Part shown: positions 1-7,563 of the stretch, one piece after another
Position numbering within the stretch: the first letter of the stretch is position 1
Layout of the letters: each line of letters begins with the position of its first letter
Assembly: GCA_002435335.1 (NCBI GenBank)
Contig: DJMI01000059.1
Coordinates: 23,555-40,065 of the forward strand
Length of the DNA: 16,511 nucleotides
Direction of reading: 5' to 3'
Source: Nitrosomonas sp. UBA6494
GTDB taxonomy: Bacteria > Pseudomonadota > Gammaproteobacteria > Burkholderiales > Nitrosomonadaceae
Notes under the pieces: generated by a model
Database searches by the model: none
What the model saw: only the letters and a program-made list of their open reading frames with translations
What the model was told of the DNA's origin: nothing
Position numbers and translations under genes: made by a program

Positions 1-243
1 AACCATATGCAAGACTGGATTTTCGGTACTCAGGATGATAATTGGGTATCGATGGGTGTGGCCTCCAATGGTAGTTATGGCATTCCAAACGGCGTTATAT
101 ACAGCTATCCTGTGACATGCCAGAATGGTCGATATAAAATTGTCGAAGATTTAACAATTACTGATGCTGATAAAGAAAAAATGAAGAAAAGTTATCAGGA
201 ATTGGTTTCCGAACAAGAGGCAATCAAACATCTACTCACTTAA
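1..243 (+). CDS. mdh: Malate dehydrogenase, C-terminal 80 residues (5' end outside window)
   Basis: This reading frame is open from base 1 and ends at TAA 241-243, so only the last 80 residues of the gene are present. The ATG at position 7 is internal, because AAC CAT in front of it continues the same frame. The stretch reading DWIFGT, then WVSMGV, GSYGIP and GVIYSYPVTC matches the C-terminal half of the lactate/malate dehydrogenase fold as found in the roughly 328-residue cytosolic malate dehydrogenases of betaproteobacteria. The enzyme interconverts malate and oxaloacetate with NAD in the TCA cycle. The catalytic His and the Rossmann domain lie outside the window. Isocitrate dehydrogenase is encoded about 7 kb away on the other strand, but the two are not an operon. 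Confidence 0.85.
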   Translation, partial: NHMQDWIFGTQDDNWVSMGVASNGSYGIPNGVIYSYPVTCQNGRYKIVEDLTITDADKEKMKKSYQELVSEQEAIKHLLT

Positions 244-427
244 CGGGTTGCATTGAGCTTCCTGTCAAGGTAGGGCTCATCTGTGCAATGCTCTGAAAGA
301 AGGTGAGTTTTTGTCCTTGTACATGCAACGGATGGCTTTGTTAGGCATTTAACGTATTTTTTATATATGCAGGTCGTTGAAAAAGTATCTGCGTTGCCGC
401 GACGGTATTAAAACAGGCTCAGAAAGT
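244..427. other. Intergenic stretch after mdh, no gene seen
   Basis: I see no coding region in either strand. A two-part inverted repeat follows the mdh stop: TTGCA 248-252 with TGCAA 284-288, and TGAGC 254-258 with GCTCA 275-279. It could fold at the end of the mdh transcript, but no T-run follows directly, so I do not call it a terminator. The segment around 369-405 (AGGTCGTTGAAAAAG followed by a GC-rich run) reminds me of short dispersed sequences near transposon ends in related genomes. That is a memory-based impression only. Confidence 0.3.
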
Positions 428-511
428 TCATTTATTAAGCATAAACTGCACTTCTTCGCCTGCGTTTCCCTGTTTAGCAGCTTCCCGAAAATACTTCTCA
501 ACGCCTGGCAT
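428..511 (-). pseudogene. Possible Sel1/TPR-like repeat relic, 27 codons
   Basis: Just beyond the stop codon of the copper/propeller gene, and in its frame, the minus strand reads ATG at 511-509 through TGA at 430-428. It encodes a 27-residue peptide containing EKYFREAAKQGNAGEE and ending QFMLNK. The pattern of aromatic, then EAA, then QGNA, then QF-L matches the core of a Sel1-type tetratricopeptide repeat. One repeat alone would not fold as a usual Sel1 protein, there is no clear ribosome binding site, and the frame is closed on both sides. It is best read as the last fragment of a deleted Sel1 gene, or a chance resemblance. It could also be a leftover of the far end of the neighbouring gene if the stop at 527-529 is a recent mutation, though the composition does not suggest that. 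Confidence 0.35.
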
Positions 512-526
512 TAGATGCTTGGCCGA

Positions 527-2368
527 TTAATACGGATTTTGCTGCGAGGTTGACAGTTGACTCTTCCAAGAATCGGGAAGATTTTGTACCCAGCCGTTAT
601 AGACGACCGGAATCGGCAAAATCCCTTGCCCACCCATTCCTGCATTGCCGGTAATCGTATCATCCTTTTTTGTCGCACTTGTTGAAAACAGTCCCACAGA
701 ACCAACGATGGCGGCATCAATTGGATTGCCGTCTGCATTGGGATCAGGGTCGACAATCAACATTCTGTTCGAAAATTTGCTGGAAACATATGCGTAATAT
801 CCTCCGCCTTGTTTGGCGCCGTACTGTACACCGTGGCAGCCAGGGTCGCAGGGCAGCATTTTGATCACATCATCGGTGCTGGTGTCGACGATGGTAATTG
901 TGCCGGTAAGCGTATTGGCGGTTACCATGTTTTTGCCGTCCGGAGATACCGGCGTTTGTATCGGTAGTGCACCGACAGCGCCCGAAATAGTTCCGGCAAT
1001 CGGATCGTAGTTCGCAATCAGATTAATGTGTTTGATGACTTGATGAGTATCCATGTTCACAACAGTAATAGTGCTATCGAGCAGGTTAGCCACGTAATAT
1101 TTACTGGCATCCGGCATCATGCCGGTCGCCAGCGGGTGACTTAGGGGGCTGCTGACCGGAACAATGGCGTCGATTGCATTGCTATGAAAATTATATTGTG
1201 TGCTATCCCCGGAAAGAACATTGGGTGTAACCATGGTTTTACCGTCGTGGCTCATCCAATGGGCATGAGGATTGCCCCGTCCGATATCTACCCGGCGTAA
1301 TATTTGCGTTGCGAATGGAGTCAATTCCATTACTGAATCCGTACGCGTGTCGCCATTGTTGGTAATATGAATTCGATCGGAATCGGTAAGCGTCATCACA
1401 TGAGCGGGTGCTTCACCTACCGATACATTGCGAATCAATGCACCGGTTTTCCGATCATAGACGGTGAGTTTTTTGTCAAACCATTGGGTAACATAAATGA
1501 CGTTTTGATTCTTATCGGTCCACATATTGTGCGGATTGTTCATTCTGATCGAAGGCAATGCCACTTTGCGCTTTACTTGCCAGGAAACTCCGTCGACCGC
1601 TGTTACCGTTCCTGGTTTTGATTTTCCGGCGGTCGTTTCAAATTGTGTGGCTACCCAAATTTCACCGATAGCCGCAATTGGCGGATTCGATAGCACTGTG
1701 AGCGCAACGTCATTTCCATATCGTGCATTAAGCACTGCCGGCAAATTCACTACACCGATGTCGACACGTACGTCGACGTTAGGATAAGTGACATGCCATG
1801 GCGCATTGCTTGCATAGTTTTGCCAATTGGCCGGATTCGTTGCGATAAAGAATGTTCGTAACAGGCGCGTGGCCAAGTCGCTGCTGCTTGGAACCGTGAT
1901 GCCATTGATCAGACTGATATTGTCTCCGAGATCAAGGCCAGTGGTATTCGGGTCATCAACGATTACCGCACCGAACATGTAGGGATGAATGCTGCAAGTA
2001 AAAACATATAACCCCGGTGTTGTTAACGTAATACTGTCGCCGCCTTTCTTGGGCTCAGTATTGAAAGGCATTCCCGCTGCGCCAGCAGGATAAATCAAGC
2101 TGCTTCTCGTATGGACGGTATTCGAATTCCCAGAGAAATTGACACGCACACCCGGAGTCGCGACTGCGAGTGAGCGGGTACCAGCAATGTCTTGTCCAGT
2201 GTCGAACCACCGTCCTGGATTATCTGTTAATGAAAAATTGATTTCATTGCTACTGCCGGCATGTATCGCTTGAATCGGTAAAACAAGTATTATCAAGGCA
2301 TTCACAATAAAAGCTGAGGCATTAACAATCTTTTTTCTTATTGCTATAGCCGATTTTATATTAATCAT
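527..2368 (-). CDS. Secreted amicyanin-like cupredoxin fused to a YVTN beta-propeller
   Basis: A 613-residue exported protein. Residues 1-37 form a long signal peptide with a hydrophobic core at about 18-33 and a likely cut after AIHA. Residues about 41-138 look like a cupredoxin: H86, then C125-SI-H128-PY-M131. The Cys-X2-His-X2-Met spacing is that of amicyanin, so a type 1 copper site is expected. Residues about 230-545 hold YVTN-type beta-propeller blades (for example YVTQWFDKKLTVYD, and YYVANLLDSTITVVN). Blade openings repeatedly carry His: NPH280, PAH323, NPH368-A-H370, LSH411, GCH512. The C-terminal 60 residues are low in motifs. The start is supported by a strong AAAGGGGG site six bases upstream. 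The gene is 295 bases downstream of the P460-family gene, on the same strand. Nitrous oxide reductase has the reverse order (propeller then cupredoxin). I do not know this protein's substrate; electron transfer or copper handling in the periplasm is inferred. Confidence 0.8.
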   Translation of the reverse strand: MINIKSAIAIRKKIVNASAFIVNALIILVLPIQAIHAGSSNEINFSLTDNPGRWFDTGQDIAGTRSLAVATPGVRVNFSGNSNTVHTRSSLIYPAGAAGMPFNTEPKKGGDSITLTTPGLYVFTCSIHPYMFGAVIVDDPNTTGLDLGDNISLINGITVPSSSDLATRLLRTFFIATNPANWQNYASNAPWHVTYPNVDVRVDIGVVNLPAVLNARYGNDVALTVLSNPPIAAIGEIWVATQFETTAGKSKPGTVTAVDGVSWQVKRKVALPSIRMNNPHNMWTDKNQNVIYVTQWFDKKLTVYDRKTGALIRNVSVGEAPAHVMTLTDSDRIHITNNGDTRTDSVMELTPFATQILRRVDIGRGNPHAHWMSHDGKTMVTPNVLSGDSTQYNFHSNAIDAIVPVSSPLSHPLATGMMPDASKYYVANLLDSTITVVNMDTHQVIKHINLIANYDPIAGTISGAVGALPIQTPVSPDGKNMVTANTLTGTITIVDTSTDDVIKMLPCDPGCHGVQYGAKQGGGYYAYVSSKFSNRMLIVDPDPNADGNPIDAAIVGSVGLFSTSATKKDDTITGNAGMGGQGILPIPVVYNGWVQNLPDSWKSQLSTSQQNPY

Positions 2369-2374
2369 TTGTAA

Positions 2375-2382
2375 CCCCCTTT
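2375..2382 (-). promoter_or_regulatory. Strong Shine-Dalgarno of the cupredoxin/propeller gene
   Basis: On the minus strand AAAGGGGG precedes the ATG at 2368-2366 by six bases. It is one of the strongest ribosome binding sites in the window and fixes the start, which also gives a complete signal peptide. Together with the apparent export it suggests a well-translated gene. Confidence 0.7.
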
Positions 2383-2404
2383 GGGTTTAAGTACGATGAA
2401 AGAT

Positions 2405-2427
2405 AATGAAAAATAATTTTTTTCATT
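2405..2427. repeat. A/T-rich inverted repeat in the leader of the cupredoxin/propeller gene
   Basis: AATGAAAAA at 2405-2413 and TTTTTCATT at 2419-2427 are perfect nine-base arms around a five-base spacer. The element lies 37-59 bases upstream of the start codon, so it would be in or next to the promoter or in the 5' leader. It could be an operator or a weak RNA hairpin. A/T-rich composition raises the odds of chance. Confidence 0.35.
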
Positions 2428-2663
2428 TCGTTCATTCCACTTCATCAACAAAAGGTTCAAATATTGTGCTGCGAAAGGAGTCGGCGAAGAATGCGTTTTT
2501 AAAGAAACGTTAAGTTTTTGGAGGTTAAGTCGAGAGTTGAATAATTAATTAGGCCTGGCAGATTATTTGATTCAGCACGACAAGTCACATGGATTAACGG
2601 TGTTCCATATCCGCATCGGCATAGAGCAACAATCCAATGCGGTGTATGGTTTAACAAAAACAA

Positions 2664-3185
2664 TTACTTCTTAACGAAATCAATCAACTTCTGACTGGTA
2701 AACAAATAATCTTGGGCTTGCAACGGAATATGGCATTGTGCGCAATTAAGCTCGTTACTTTTTACCGAACCATCCGGATTATAGAGTGCAAATCCCCAAT
2801 TACCGGCGCGATGTTCTGCAGGAAAAGCAGCATCCCAATCACTTCTGCTTTCCATGACACCGATCGCCGCCAACGAATCGATTTCAAACAATCCATCGCT
2901 GCCAGGAATTGGCTTGCCTTCAGCATCTTTTTTCGGTGTATAAATCTCCATCACTACAATAGCACCGGATGCGGCTTTATCGCCTTGCGTATAGCTGGTG
3001 ACAGCGGCCTCATTAGCGTATAACTTTGCCAATTGTGTTTGGTTGGCGCGATTCATGGTGGCATACAGCGTAAATGATTTAGCGTAATCTGCCGGGAATT
3101 TGACGTAATCCGGGTCTCCGCCTGCGAAAACACCGATCGGGGTGATTGCAAATGCGATTGCTACAGCTTTCAATGTATTTTTCAT
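2664..3185 (-). CDS. Cytochrome P460-superfamily monohaem protein, probable Met-for-Lys variant
   Basis: A 173-residue periplasmic protein with a signal peptide (residues 1-21, cut after GVFA) and one haem c motif, C148-AQ-C151-H152. Family features are the opening FPADYAKSF, the AGNWGFALYN strand before the haem site and the C-terminal DYLFT. In cytochrome P460 of ammonia oxidisers a lysine, in a strand I recall as VTVKEL, is crosslinked to the haem and permits hydroxylamine oxidation. The equivalent strand here reads AIVVMEI, placing M79 where the lysine would be. That suggests a member lacking the crosslink, like the c'-beta type proteins that bind NO or react with peroxide, rather than a true hydroxylamine-oxidising P460. 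AGGAG sits five bases before the ATG. DUF6164 lies 95 bases upstream on the same strand. The family is confident; the subgroup rests on alignment by eye. Confidence 0.85.
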   Translation of the reverse strand: MKNTLKAVAIAFAITPIGVFAGGDPDYVKFPADYAKSFTLYATMNRANQTQLAKLYANEAAVTSYTQGDKAASGAIVVMEIYTPKKDAEGKPIPGSDGLFEIDSLAAIGVMESRSDWDAAFPAEHRAGNWGFALYNPDGSVKSNELNCAQCHIPLQAQDYLFTSQKLIDFVKK

Positions 3186-3280
3186 AGCTTCTCCTTCAAG
3201 TTATTATTTGATGAAACAACGTTCGGATTGCTATCATACCGCATTACACGTCGATCCATAACGGCTTGGGGAAGGCTTCT

Positions 3281-3646
3281 CTATTGCATCAAATCGAGTA
3301 CCATCTGGATCGATAAGTAAATTACCAACATTGCCAGCGCTAAATGAACGGTAAAACTGATCGGTTTTTGGCTGACTGATTGCAGAAAAGTCTTGTGTTT
3401 ACCTTCCCGCTTTAATTGAGCATACTCTTCCCGAACTTTGATCATCCGTTGATTCTGATAGTCATCCAATAGTGCGCGTGCTGTTTCGAATTGATCGTCA
3501 TTTTTAAGCCAGATGGCTGCCATCGATACTCCCCAGTTTCCTGCCGATGTTTCATAAAAATCGATCGCATGTAAGGTCAGCAATTCACGAACATCGGCGG
3601 CTTCATCGTCGGGTACGCCGTTTAACCGGAATAAAATTTTTGCCAT
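3281..3646 (-). CDS. DUF6164 family protein, membrane anchored
   Basis: A 121-residue protein that fits the DUF6164 family: an N-terminal alpha/beta domain (KILFRLNGVPDDEA, then IDFYETSAGNWG, then AIWL) and a C-terminal membrane segment at about 97-117. The N-terminal part resembles small domains that occur as DUF2007-like signal-transduction folds. A helical linker (about 64-85) rich in charged residues joins the two. The likely topology is a cytoplasmic domain tethered to the inner membrane. No catalytic motif is visible and the function is unknown. The start lacks a good ribosome binding site. It is transcribed away from the short-chain dehydrogenase; the 106-base gap between them must hold both promoters. 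Confidence 0.75.
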   Translation of the reverse strand: MAKILFRLNGVPDDEAADVRELLTLHAIDFYETSAGNWGVSMAAIWLKNDDQFETARALLDDYQNQRMIKVREEYAQLKREGKHKTFLQSVSQKPISFTVHLALAMLVIYLSIQMVLDLMQ

Positions 3647-3752
3647 GACTTCTGTGATCTTGTGTTATGTTCTTGGACAGAAAGAGTCTCATCAACAAGT
3701 CTCCAAAGTCAAGCCTATTAACTCTTAAATACTTAACATTCAATAACAATAG

Positions 3753-4589
3753 ATGAAAAAAACCATATTGATTACAGGATGCTCGAGCGGTATCGGCTAC
3801 TGCGTTGCCAAGGGATTGCACGAGCGTGGTTACCGTGTTTTTGCAACTGCACGCAAGAAAGTTGACGCAGAAAAATTATCCTTGGAAGGATTGGAGAGTT
3901 TTCGTCTGGATCTGAACGATTCCAATTCGATTCATTTTGCCTTTGAAGAAGTAATGCGACGTACAAATGGCGAATTGTTCGCTTTGTTTAATAACGGCGC
4001 CTTCGGACTTCCGGGTGCGGTGGAAGATTTGAACCGTGATGCGCTGCGTACACAATTCGAAACCAATGTGTTCGGCTGGCTGGAATTGACCAATCTCGCG
4101 ATTCCGGTCATGCGTCGTCAAGGTTACGGTAGGATTATTCAAAACAGTTCGGTGCTGGGTTTCGTTTCAATGCCTTACCGCGGTGCATATAACGCTTCCA
4201 AGTATGCCATCGAGGGCTTAAGCGATACCCTGCGGCTGGAATTAAAAGGTACCCACATTTATGTCAGCCTGATCGAACCCGGTCCGATTGCAAGTCGATT
4301 TCGCGCAAATGCAGTCCAGGCGTTGGAAAAATATATCGATATCGAAAACAGTGTGCATCGCGAGAAGTACCAGGGCGTCTTAACCCGATTAAATAAACCC
4401 GGTCCGGCAGTGCCGTTTACTTTGCCGCCTGAAGCAGTATTGAAGCGAGTTATCTTGGCACTGGAATCCGAGAAACCGCAACCGCGCTACTATGTGACAT
4501 TTCCGACATATTTGTTCGGTGTACTGAAACGTATACTCAGTACACGGATGCTGGATGCGATTCTGGCGAAATCCGGAAGTAGTAATTAA
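3753..4589 (+). CDS. Short-chain dehydrogenase/reductase (classical SDR)
   Basis: A 278-residue cytosolic oxidoreductase with the full SDR pattern: TGCSSGIG at 8-15 (cofactor-binding glycine motif), NNGAFG at 80-85 (a variant of NNAG), catalytic Ser at 132/133, and Y146-NAS-K150. R34 after the second strand (ATARK) suggests preference for NADP. EPGPIASRF at 175-183 is the usual substrate-loop start. Length and the C-terminal tail (YYVTFPTYLFGVLKRIL) place it with the retinol-dehydrogenase-like or 17-beta-type SDRs often found singly in proteobacteria. The substrate cannot be read from sequence. No clear Shine-Dalgarno precedes the ATG, and the gene converges with the lipoprotein gene, only 14 bases away. 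Confidence 0.85.
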   Translation: MKKTILITGCSSGIGYCVAKGLHERGYRVFATARKKVDAEKLSLEGLESFRLDLNDSNSIHFAFEEVMRRTNGELFALFNNGAFGLPGAVEDLNRDALRTQFETNVFGWLELTNLAIPVMRRQGYGRIIQNSSVLGFVSMPYRGAYNASKYAIEGLSDTLRLELKGTHIYVSLIEPGPIASRFRANAVQALEKYIDIENSVHREKYQGVLTRLNKPGPAVPFTLPPEAVLKRVILALESEKPQPRYYVTFPTYLFGVLKRILSTRMLDAILAKSGSSN

Positions 4590-4603
4590 GGTGAATTAAC
4601 GAT

Positions 4604-5095
4604 TTACTGTGCAAGTTGCTGTGTCGCACAACGTTGCAAAATCTCCCAAGCTATTCTTCCGGTATAGGAATTACCTTTGAGCGTTGCCGCAATGGTTTTT
4701 TCGTCGTGTTTTTGCAGCGTCAGAACAAATGCATGAATCGCTTCATCGTAATCACTTCGTTGCGATGACGGCAAAACTTCTACCCCGGGTTCGCCGTAGA
4801 ACAAAATCCCATCTGGGTTGGACGGCGCATAGGCGGCGTATGCGCTACGCAAATATCGAGTATCTAGGGCATGAATTTCCGAAATTCCGAGATCAGGATA
4901 TTGGCGATTTCTGATTTGTAAAAAACGCATGAATGAACGACCATCGCTTTGCAGTTTTTTGGCCGTGCAATCAGCCAGTGCGATATGTTCACCGTTTAGT
5001 TTTTCTTCGAAAAGCTGCTGTTTGTTGTGAAAATCCGGCAGATTGACGCAAGCGGACAGCAGCGATACGATGAATAAAACGCTTAATTTACGCAT
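4604..5095 (-). CDS. Hypothetical lipoprotein
   Basis: A 163-residue protein opening with a lipoprotein signal (LFIVSLLSAC, lipobox L13-S-A-C16), so it is predicted to be lipidated at C16. Residue +2 is Val, which does not signal inner-membrane retention, so the outer membrane is likely. The mature part has two further Cys (C43 and C157 by count), which could form a disulfide. I recognise no family. The gene starts six bases after the stop of the DUF3460 gene, so it is the last gene of a folB-DUF3460-lipoprotein unit. Confidence 0.7.
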   Translation of the reverse strand: MRKLSVLFIVSLLSACVNLPDFHNKQQLFEEKLNGEHIALADCTAKKLQSDGRSFMRFLQIRNRQYPDLGISEIHALDTRYLRSAYAAYAPSNPDGILFYGEPGVEVLPSSQRSDYDEAIHAFVLTLQKHDEKTIAATLKGNSYTGRIAWEILQRCATQQLAQ

Positions 5096-5101
5096 TGATC
5101 A

Positions 5102-5293
5102 TTATTGGCCGCCAAAATAAACATACGGTTTCATCGGCTCGGCAGATTCTTTGAAACGCTTACGCTCATCCAAATTCTGATCCTTATCCCACCACACCGC
5201 GCGTGCTGCCAGGCGTTTTTCCTGGATCCGTGGATTCTTTTCCAGAAACTCACGCATGAATTTCGTGTGATCCGATTCGTAACTGTAATCCAT
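5102..5293 (-). CDS. DUF3460 family small protein
   Basis: A 63-residue protein starting at ATG 5293-5291, with AAGGA a few bases upstream. The frame is open further upstream to 5395, but that longer version would overlap folB, adds a segment with no family resemblance, and passes over this site. The short form fits DUF3460, a betaproteobacterial family of about 60 residues: SDHTKFMREFLEKNP, then RAVWWDKDQNLDE, then PMKPYVYFGGQ at the C-terminus. The tryptophan pair (WWDK) and the KPYVY end are the recognisable core. Function unknown; it is highly charged and has no signal or membrane segment. It sits 40 bases after folB and six before the lipoprotein, consistent with one transcript. Confidence 0.8.
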   Translation of the reverse strand: MDYSYESDHTKFMREFLEKNPRIQEKRLAARAVWWDKDQNLDERKRFKESAEPMKPYVYFGGQ

Positions 5294-5333
5294 ATCTATT
5301 CCTTTGCACTTAAAAATCAAAACGCGAACTTTA

Positions 5334-5690
5334 TCACAGACTCGCTTTTCGTTCGATACAAACTCCGAGTCGTTTGACACCGCGTATGATGCCAAGCTTG
5401 GCGATGCTGACTTTAACCCATGGTGATTTAAATTCGTAAAGAATAGCTTGTGCGATGTGTTCTGCCAATGCTTCCAGCAACGAAAAACGGTGTTCGGCCA
5501 AAATGTGATTGATGCGGTCGATAATCAAAGCATAATCCAGTGCGTCTTCGATTTGATCGCTCTGGCAGGCTTTGCTGGTTGGTAGCGCGATTTCCAGATC
5601 GAGGCGAACGGTTTGCCGCACCTTGCGTTCCCAGGGGTAGATGCCAATCAAGGTTTTGGCTTTAAAATCGTGCAAAAAAATAATATCCAT
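5334..5690 (-). CDS. folB: Dihydroneopterin aldolase
   Basis: A 118-residue protein, the usual FolB length. It converts 7,8-dihydroneopterin to 6-hydroxymethyl-dihydropterin and glycolaldehyde in folate synthesis; the active form is an octamer in the cytosol. Seen in the sequence: MDIIFLHDF start, IGIYPWE with E21 (substrate-site Glu), Y53, LLEALAE with E73 (pterin-binding Glu), and SIAKLG with K98 (catalytic Lys). All are at the positions expected from the E. coli enzyme (E22, Y54, E74, K100). First gene of a minus-strand unit with DUF3460 and the lipoprotein, and divergent from plsY, a common betaproteobacterial arrangement. The start has only a weak ribosome binding site, but no better in-frame start exists. 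Confidence 0.93.
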   Translation of the reverse strand: MDIIFLHDFKAKTLIGIYPWERKVRQTVRLDLEIALPTSKACQSDQIEDALDYALIIDRINHILAEHRFSLLEALAEHIAQAILYEFKSPWVKVSIAKLGIIRGVKRLGVCIERKASL

Positions 5691-5790
5691 GGGAAATCAG
5701 CGATAAAATGAGCACTCGTGACGCAAGAGAGTTCGAATGCGATGAAAGATCCGAGATTCTATTCTATTTTGTTGGGATGATGTGATTCAC

Positions 5791-6399
5791 ATGACACTAG
5801 CGGTATTTACCTTACTGGCTTATTTATTAGGCTCCATTCCCTTTGCGGTAATTTCCAGTTGGATTTTCAAACTCCCCGATCCGCGTACTTACGGCTCCGG
5901 CAATCCCGGCGCTACCAATGTATTGCGTACTGGCAAAAAAACAGCAGCAATCGTAACGTTACTCGGCGATGCCGGTAAAGGCTGGCTCGCGGTTGCATTG
6001 GCGCAGCATGCTGCACCACAATGGGGGTTGGGAGATGAAGCAGTCGCCGTTGCAGCACTGGCGGTATTTTTGGGTCACGTATTCCCGGTGTTCTTGCGTT
6101 TCCAAGGCGGTAAAGGCGTAGCCACGGCGGTTGGTATTATATTGGGGTTGAATCTTTGGGTCGGCTTGCTGGCTGCGGCAACTTGGCTGTTGGTTGCTTT
6201 CGTTTGGCGCATCTCCTCGCTTTCCGCACTCATCGCGGCAACTCTTACCCCAGTCTATGCTTTTGGTCTGATGGACTTTAACCTGCTGTCGCAATCGATC
6301 TTGCTGATTGCTCTATTGCTGATCTGGCGCCATCAATCGAATATCGCTAACTTACTGGCTGGCAAAGAAGGGCGGATCGGGGAAAAGAAGGCTCCTTGA
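5791..6399 (+). CDS. plsY: Glycerol-3-phosphate acyltransferase PlsY
   Basis: A 202-residue inner-membrane enzyme that transfers the acyl group from acyl-phosphate to glycerol-3-phosphate, the first step of phospholipid synthesis. Seen: five or so hydrophobic segments, LLGSIPFAV (11-20), GSGNPGATN (35-43), GH-FPVFLRFQGGKGVAT (95-112) and RHQSNI near the end, which are the three conserved loop motifs of the family in order. I chose ATG 5791 because family members start about ten residues before the LAYLLGS motif. A GTG at 5782, with GGGA four bases before it, gives three more residues and is possible. Convergent with tsaD, 25 bases apart. Confidence 0.93.
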   Translation: MTLAVFTLLAYLLGSIPFAVISSWIFKLPDPRTYGSGNPGATNVLRTGKKTAAIVTLLGDAGKGWLAVALAQHAAPQWGLGDEAVAVAALAVFLGHVFPVFLRFQGGKGVATAVGIILGLNLWVGLLAAATWLLVAFVWRISSLSALIAATLTPVYAFGLMDFNLLSQSILLIALLLIWRHQSNIANLLAGKEGRIGEKKAP

Positions 6400-6424
6400 G
6401 AAAATCAATACCGATTCGAGCGTG

Positions 6425-7447
6425 TTAGCTCTCGAGCGTCTCCAAATCCCAACGTGTCTTGACGTTAAAACTGCTGGTCGATTGTTGTTTTGTTAAACCG
6501 TCTGCTTGCAGACGGAGAGCCCCAGCGAACGCGATCATAGCACCGTTGTCGGTGCAAAATTCCAATGAGGGATAAAAAACGGTTGCGCCGTGCCGTGTCG
6601 CTTTGAGGTTAAGATTTTGGCGTAAGTGCTCATTGGCGCCGACGCCTCCGGCGACCACCAGTTGCGACAAGCCCGTTTGCGATAGTGCTGCCAGCGATTT
6701 TTCGGTCAGTACTTCAACCACGGCGTCTTGGAATGCTAGAGCAATGTCTGCGCGGGTTTGTTCGGTGATTTCTTGTTTGTTGAGCAATGTCAACACAGCA
6801 GTTTTCAGTCCGCTAAAGCTGAAATTCAGGTCGCCGCTGTGCAGCATTGGCCGAGGTAGTTTGAATATTCTTGGGCGACCTTGTCGCGCAAGCTTCGACA
6901 ACGCCGCGCCACCTGGATAACCAAGACCGAGCAATTTGGCTGTTTTGTCGAATGCTTCACCCGCGGCGTCATCGACCGTTTCGCCGAGTAATTTGTAGCA
7001 CCCTATCCCCTCGACTTGCATCAATTGCGTATGTCCACCCGATACCAGCAGCGCAACAAATGGAAATTCCGGTACGGGATCGGACAGTAGCGGTGACAGC
7101 AAATGACCTTCCAAATGATGAATTCCCAGTGCCGGTATATTGAGTGCAAAACCGAGTGCGGCACCGATACTTGCACCTACCAGCAATGCACCGGCCAGTC
7201 CAGGTCCTTGTGTGTAGGCAATCGCATCAACTTGCTGCAACTTACGTTGCGCCGCCTGTAATGCTTGTTCGATGAGTGGCAGCACACGCCGGATATGATC
7301 GCGTGATGCCAATTCCGGCACGACGCCACCGTATTCCCTGTGCATGTCGATTTGTGAAAATAAGGTGTGACTCAACAGGCCGTGTGCTGTGTCGTACAGT
7401 GCAATACCGGTTTCATCGCAGGAGGTTTCGATTCCGAGGACGAGCAT
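6425..7447 (-). CDS. tsaD: tRNA N6-adenosine threonylcarbamoyltransferase TsaD
   Basis: A 340-residue ASKHA-fold protein. With TsaB and TsaE it moves the threonylcarbamoyl group from threonylcarbamoyl-AMP to A37 of ANN-decoding tRNAs. Seen: MLVLGIETSCDETG at the start, VPELASRDH (44-51), the metal ligands H111 and H115 in IHHLEGH, VSGGHTQL, the GEAFDKTAKLLGLGYPGG nucleotide-binding stretch, VVAGGVGANE and the closing CTDNGAMIA. ATG 7447 is the start used by the family; a TTG four codons upstream extends the frame but has no support. No clear Shine-Dalgarno. In many proteobacteria tsaD faces rpsU; here rpsU is absent and icd lies upstream on the same strand. Confidence 0.95.
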   Translation of the reverse strand: MLVLGIETSCDETGIALYDTAHGLLSHTLFSQIDMHREYGGVVPELASRDHIRRVLPLIEQALQAAQRKLQQVDAIAYTQGPGLAGALLVGASIGAALGFALNIPALGIHHLEGHLLSPLLSDPVPEFPFVALLVSGGHTQLMQVEGIGCYKLLGETVDDAAGEAFDKTAKLLGLGYPGGAALSKLARQGRPRIFKLPRPMLHSGDLNFSFSGLKTAVLTLLNKQEITEQTRADIALAFQDAVVEVLTEKSLAALSQTGLSQLVVAGGVGANEHLRQNLNLKATRHGATVFYPSLEFCTDNGAMIAFAGALRLQADGLTKQQSTSSFNVKTRWDLETLES

Positions 7448-7563
7448 AGGAAAGATCAAGAAGCTTCTGGATATCGCAAGCCAATTGTAGAAAAGTGCTG
7501 AAGATCGCTATTGCAAGCGAATCAGATTCGATAAATAGGCAGTGCTTTTCTAAGTTCGTCTGT

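Noticed and set aside
813..1787. Plus-strand frames of 60-90 codons inside the cupredoxin/propeller gene
   Set aside because: They are antisense to a well-supported gene with domains and a signal peptide, have no ribosome sites and no recognisable motifs.
2611..2642. Inverted repeat CCGCAT / ATGCGG downstream of the P460-family gene as a terminator
   Set aside because: It has a long loop, an internal mismatch and no T-run on the transcribed strand.
5294..5395. N-terminal extension of the DUF3460 frame (97-residue version)
   Set aside because: It overlaps the 3' end of folB, has no resemblance to the family, and a normal start with a ribosome binding site is present at 5293.
7518..7530. CGAATC-A-GATTCG palindrome between icd and tsaD
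   Set aside because: A one-base spacer cannot form a terminator loop, and it occurs once; it was not judged above chance.
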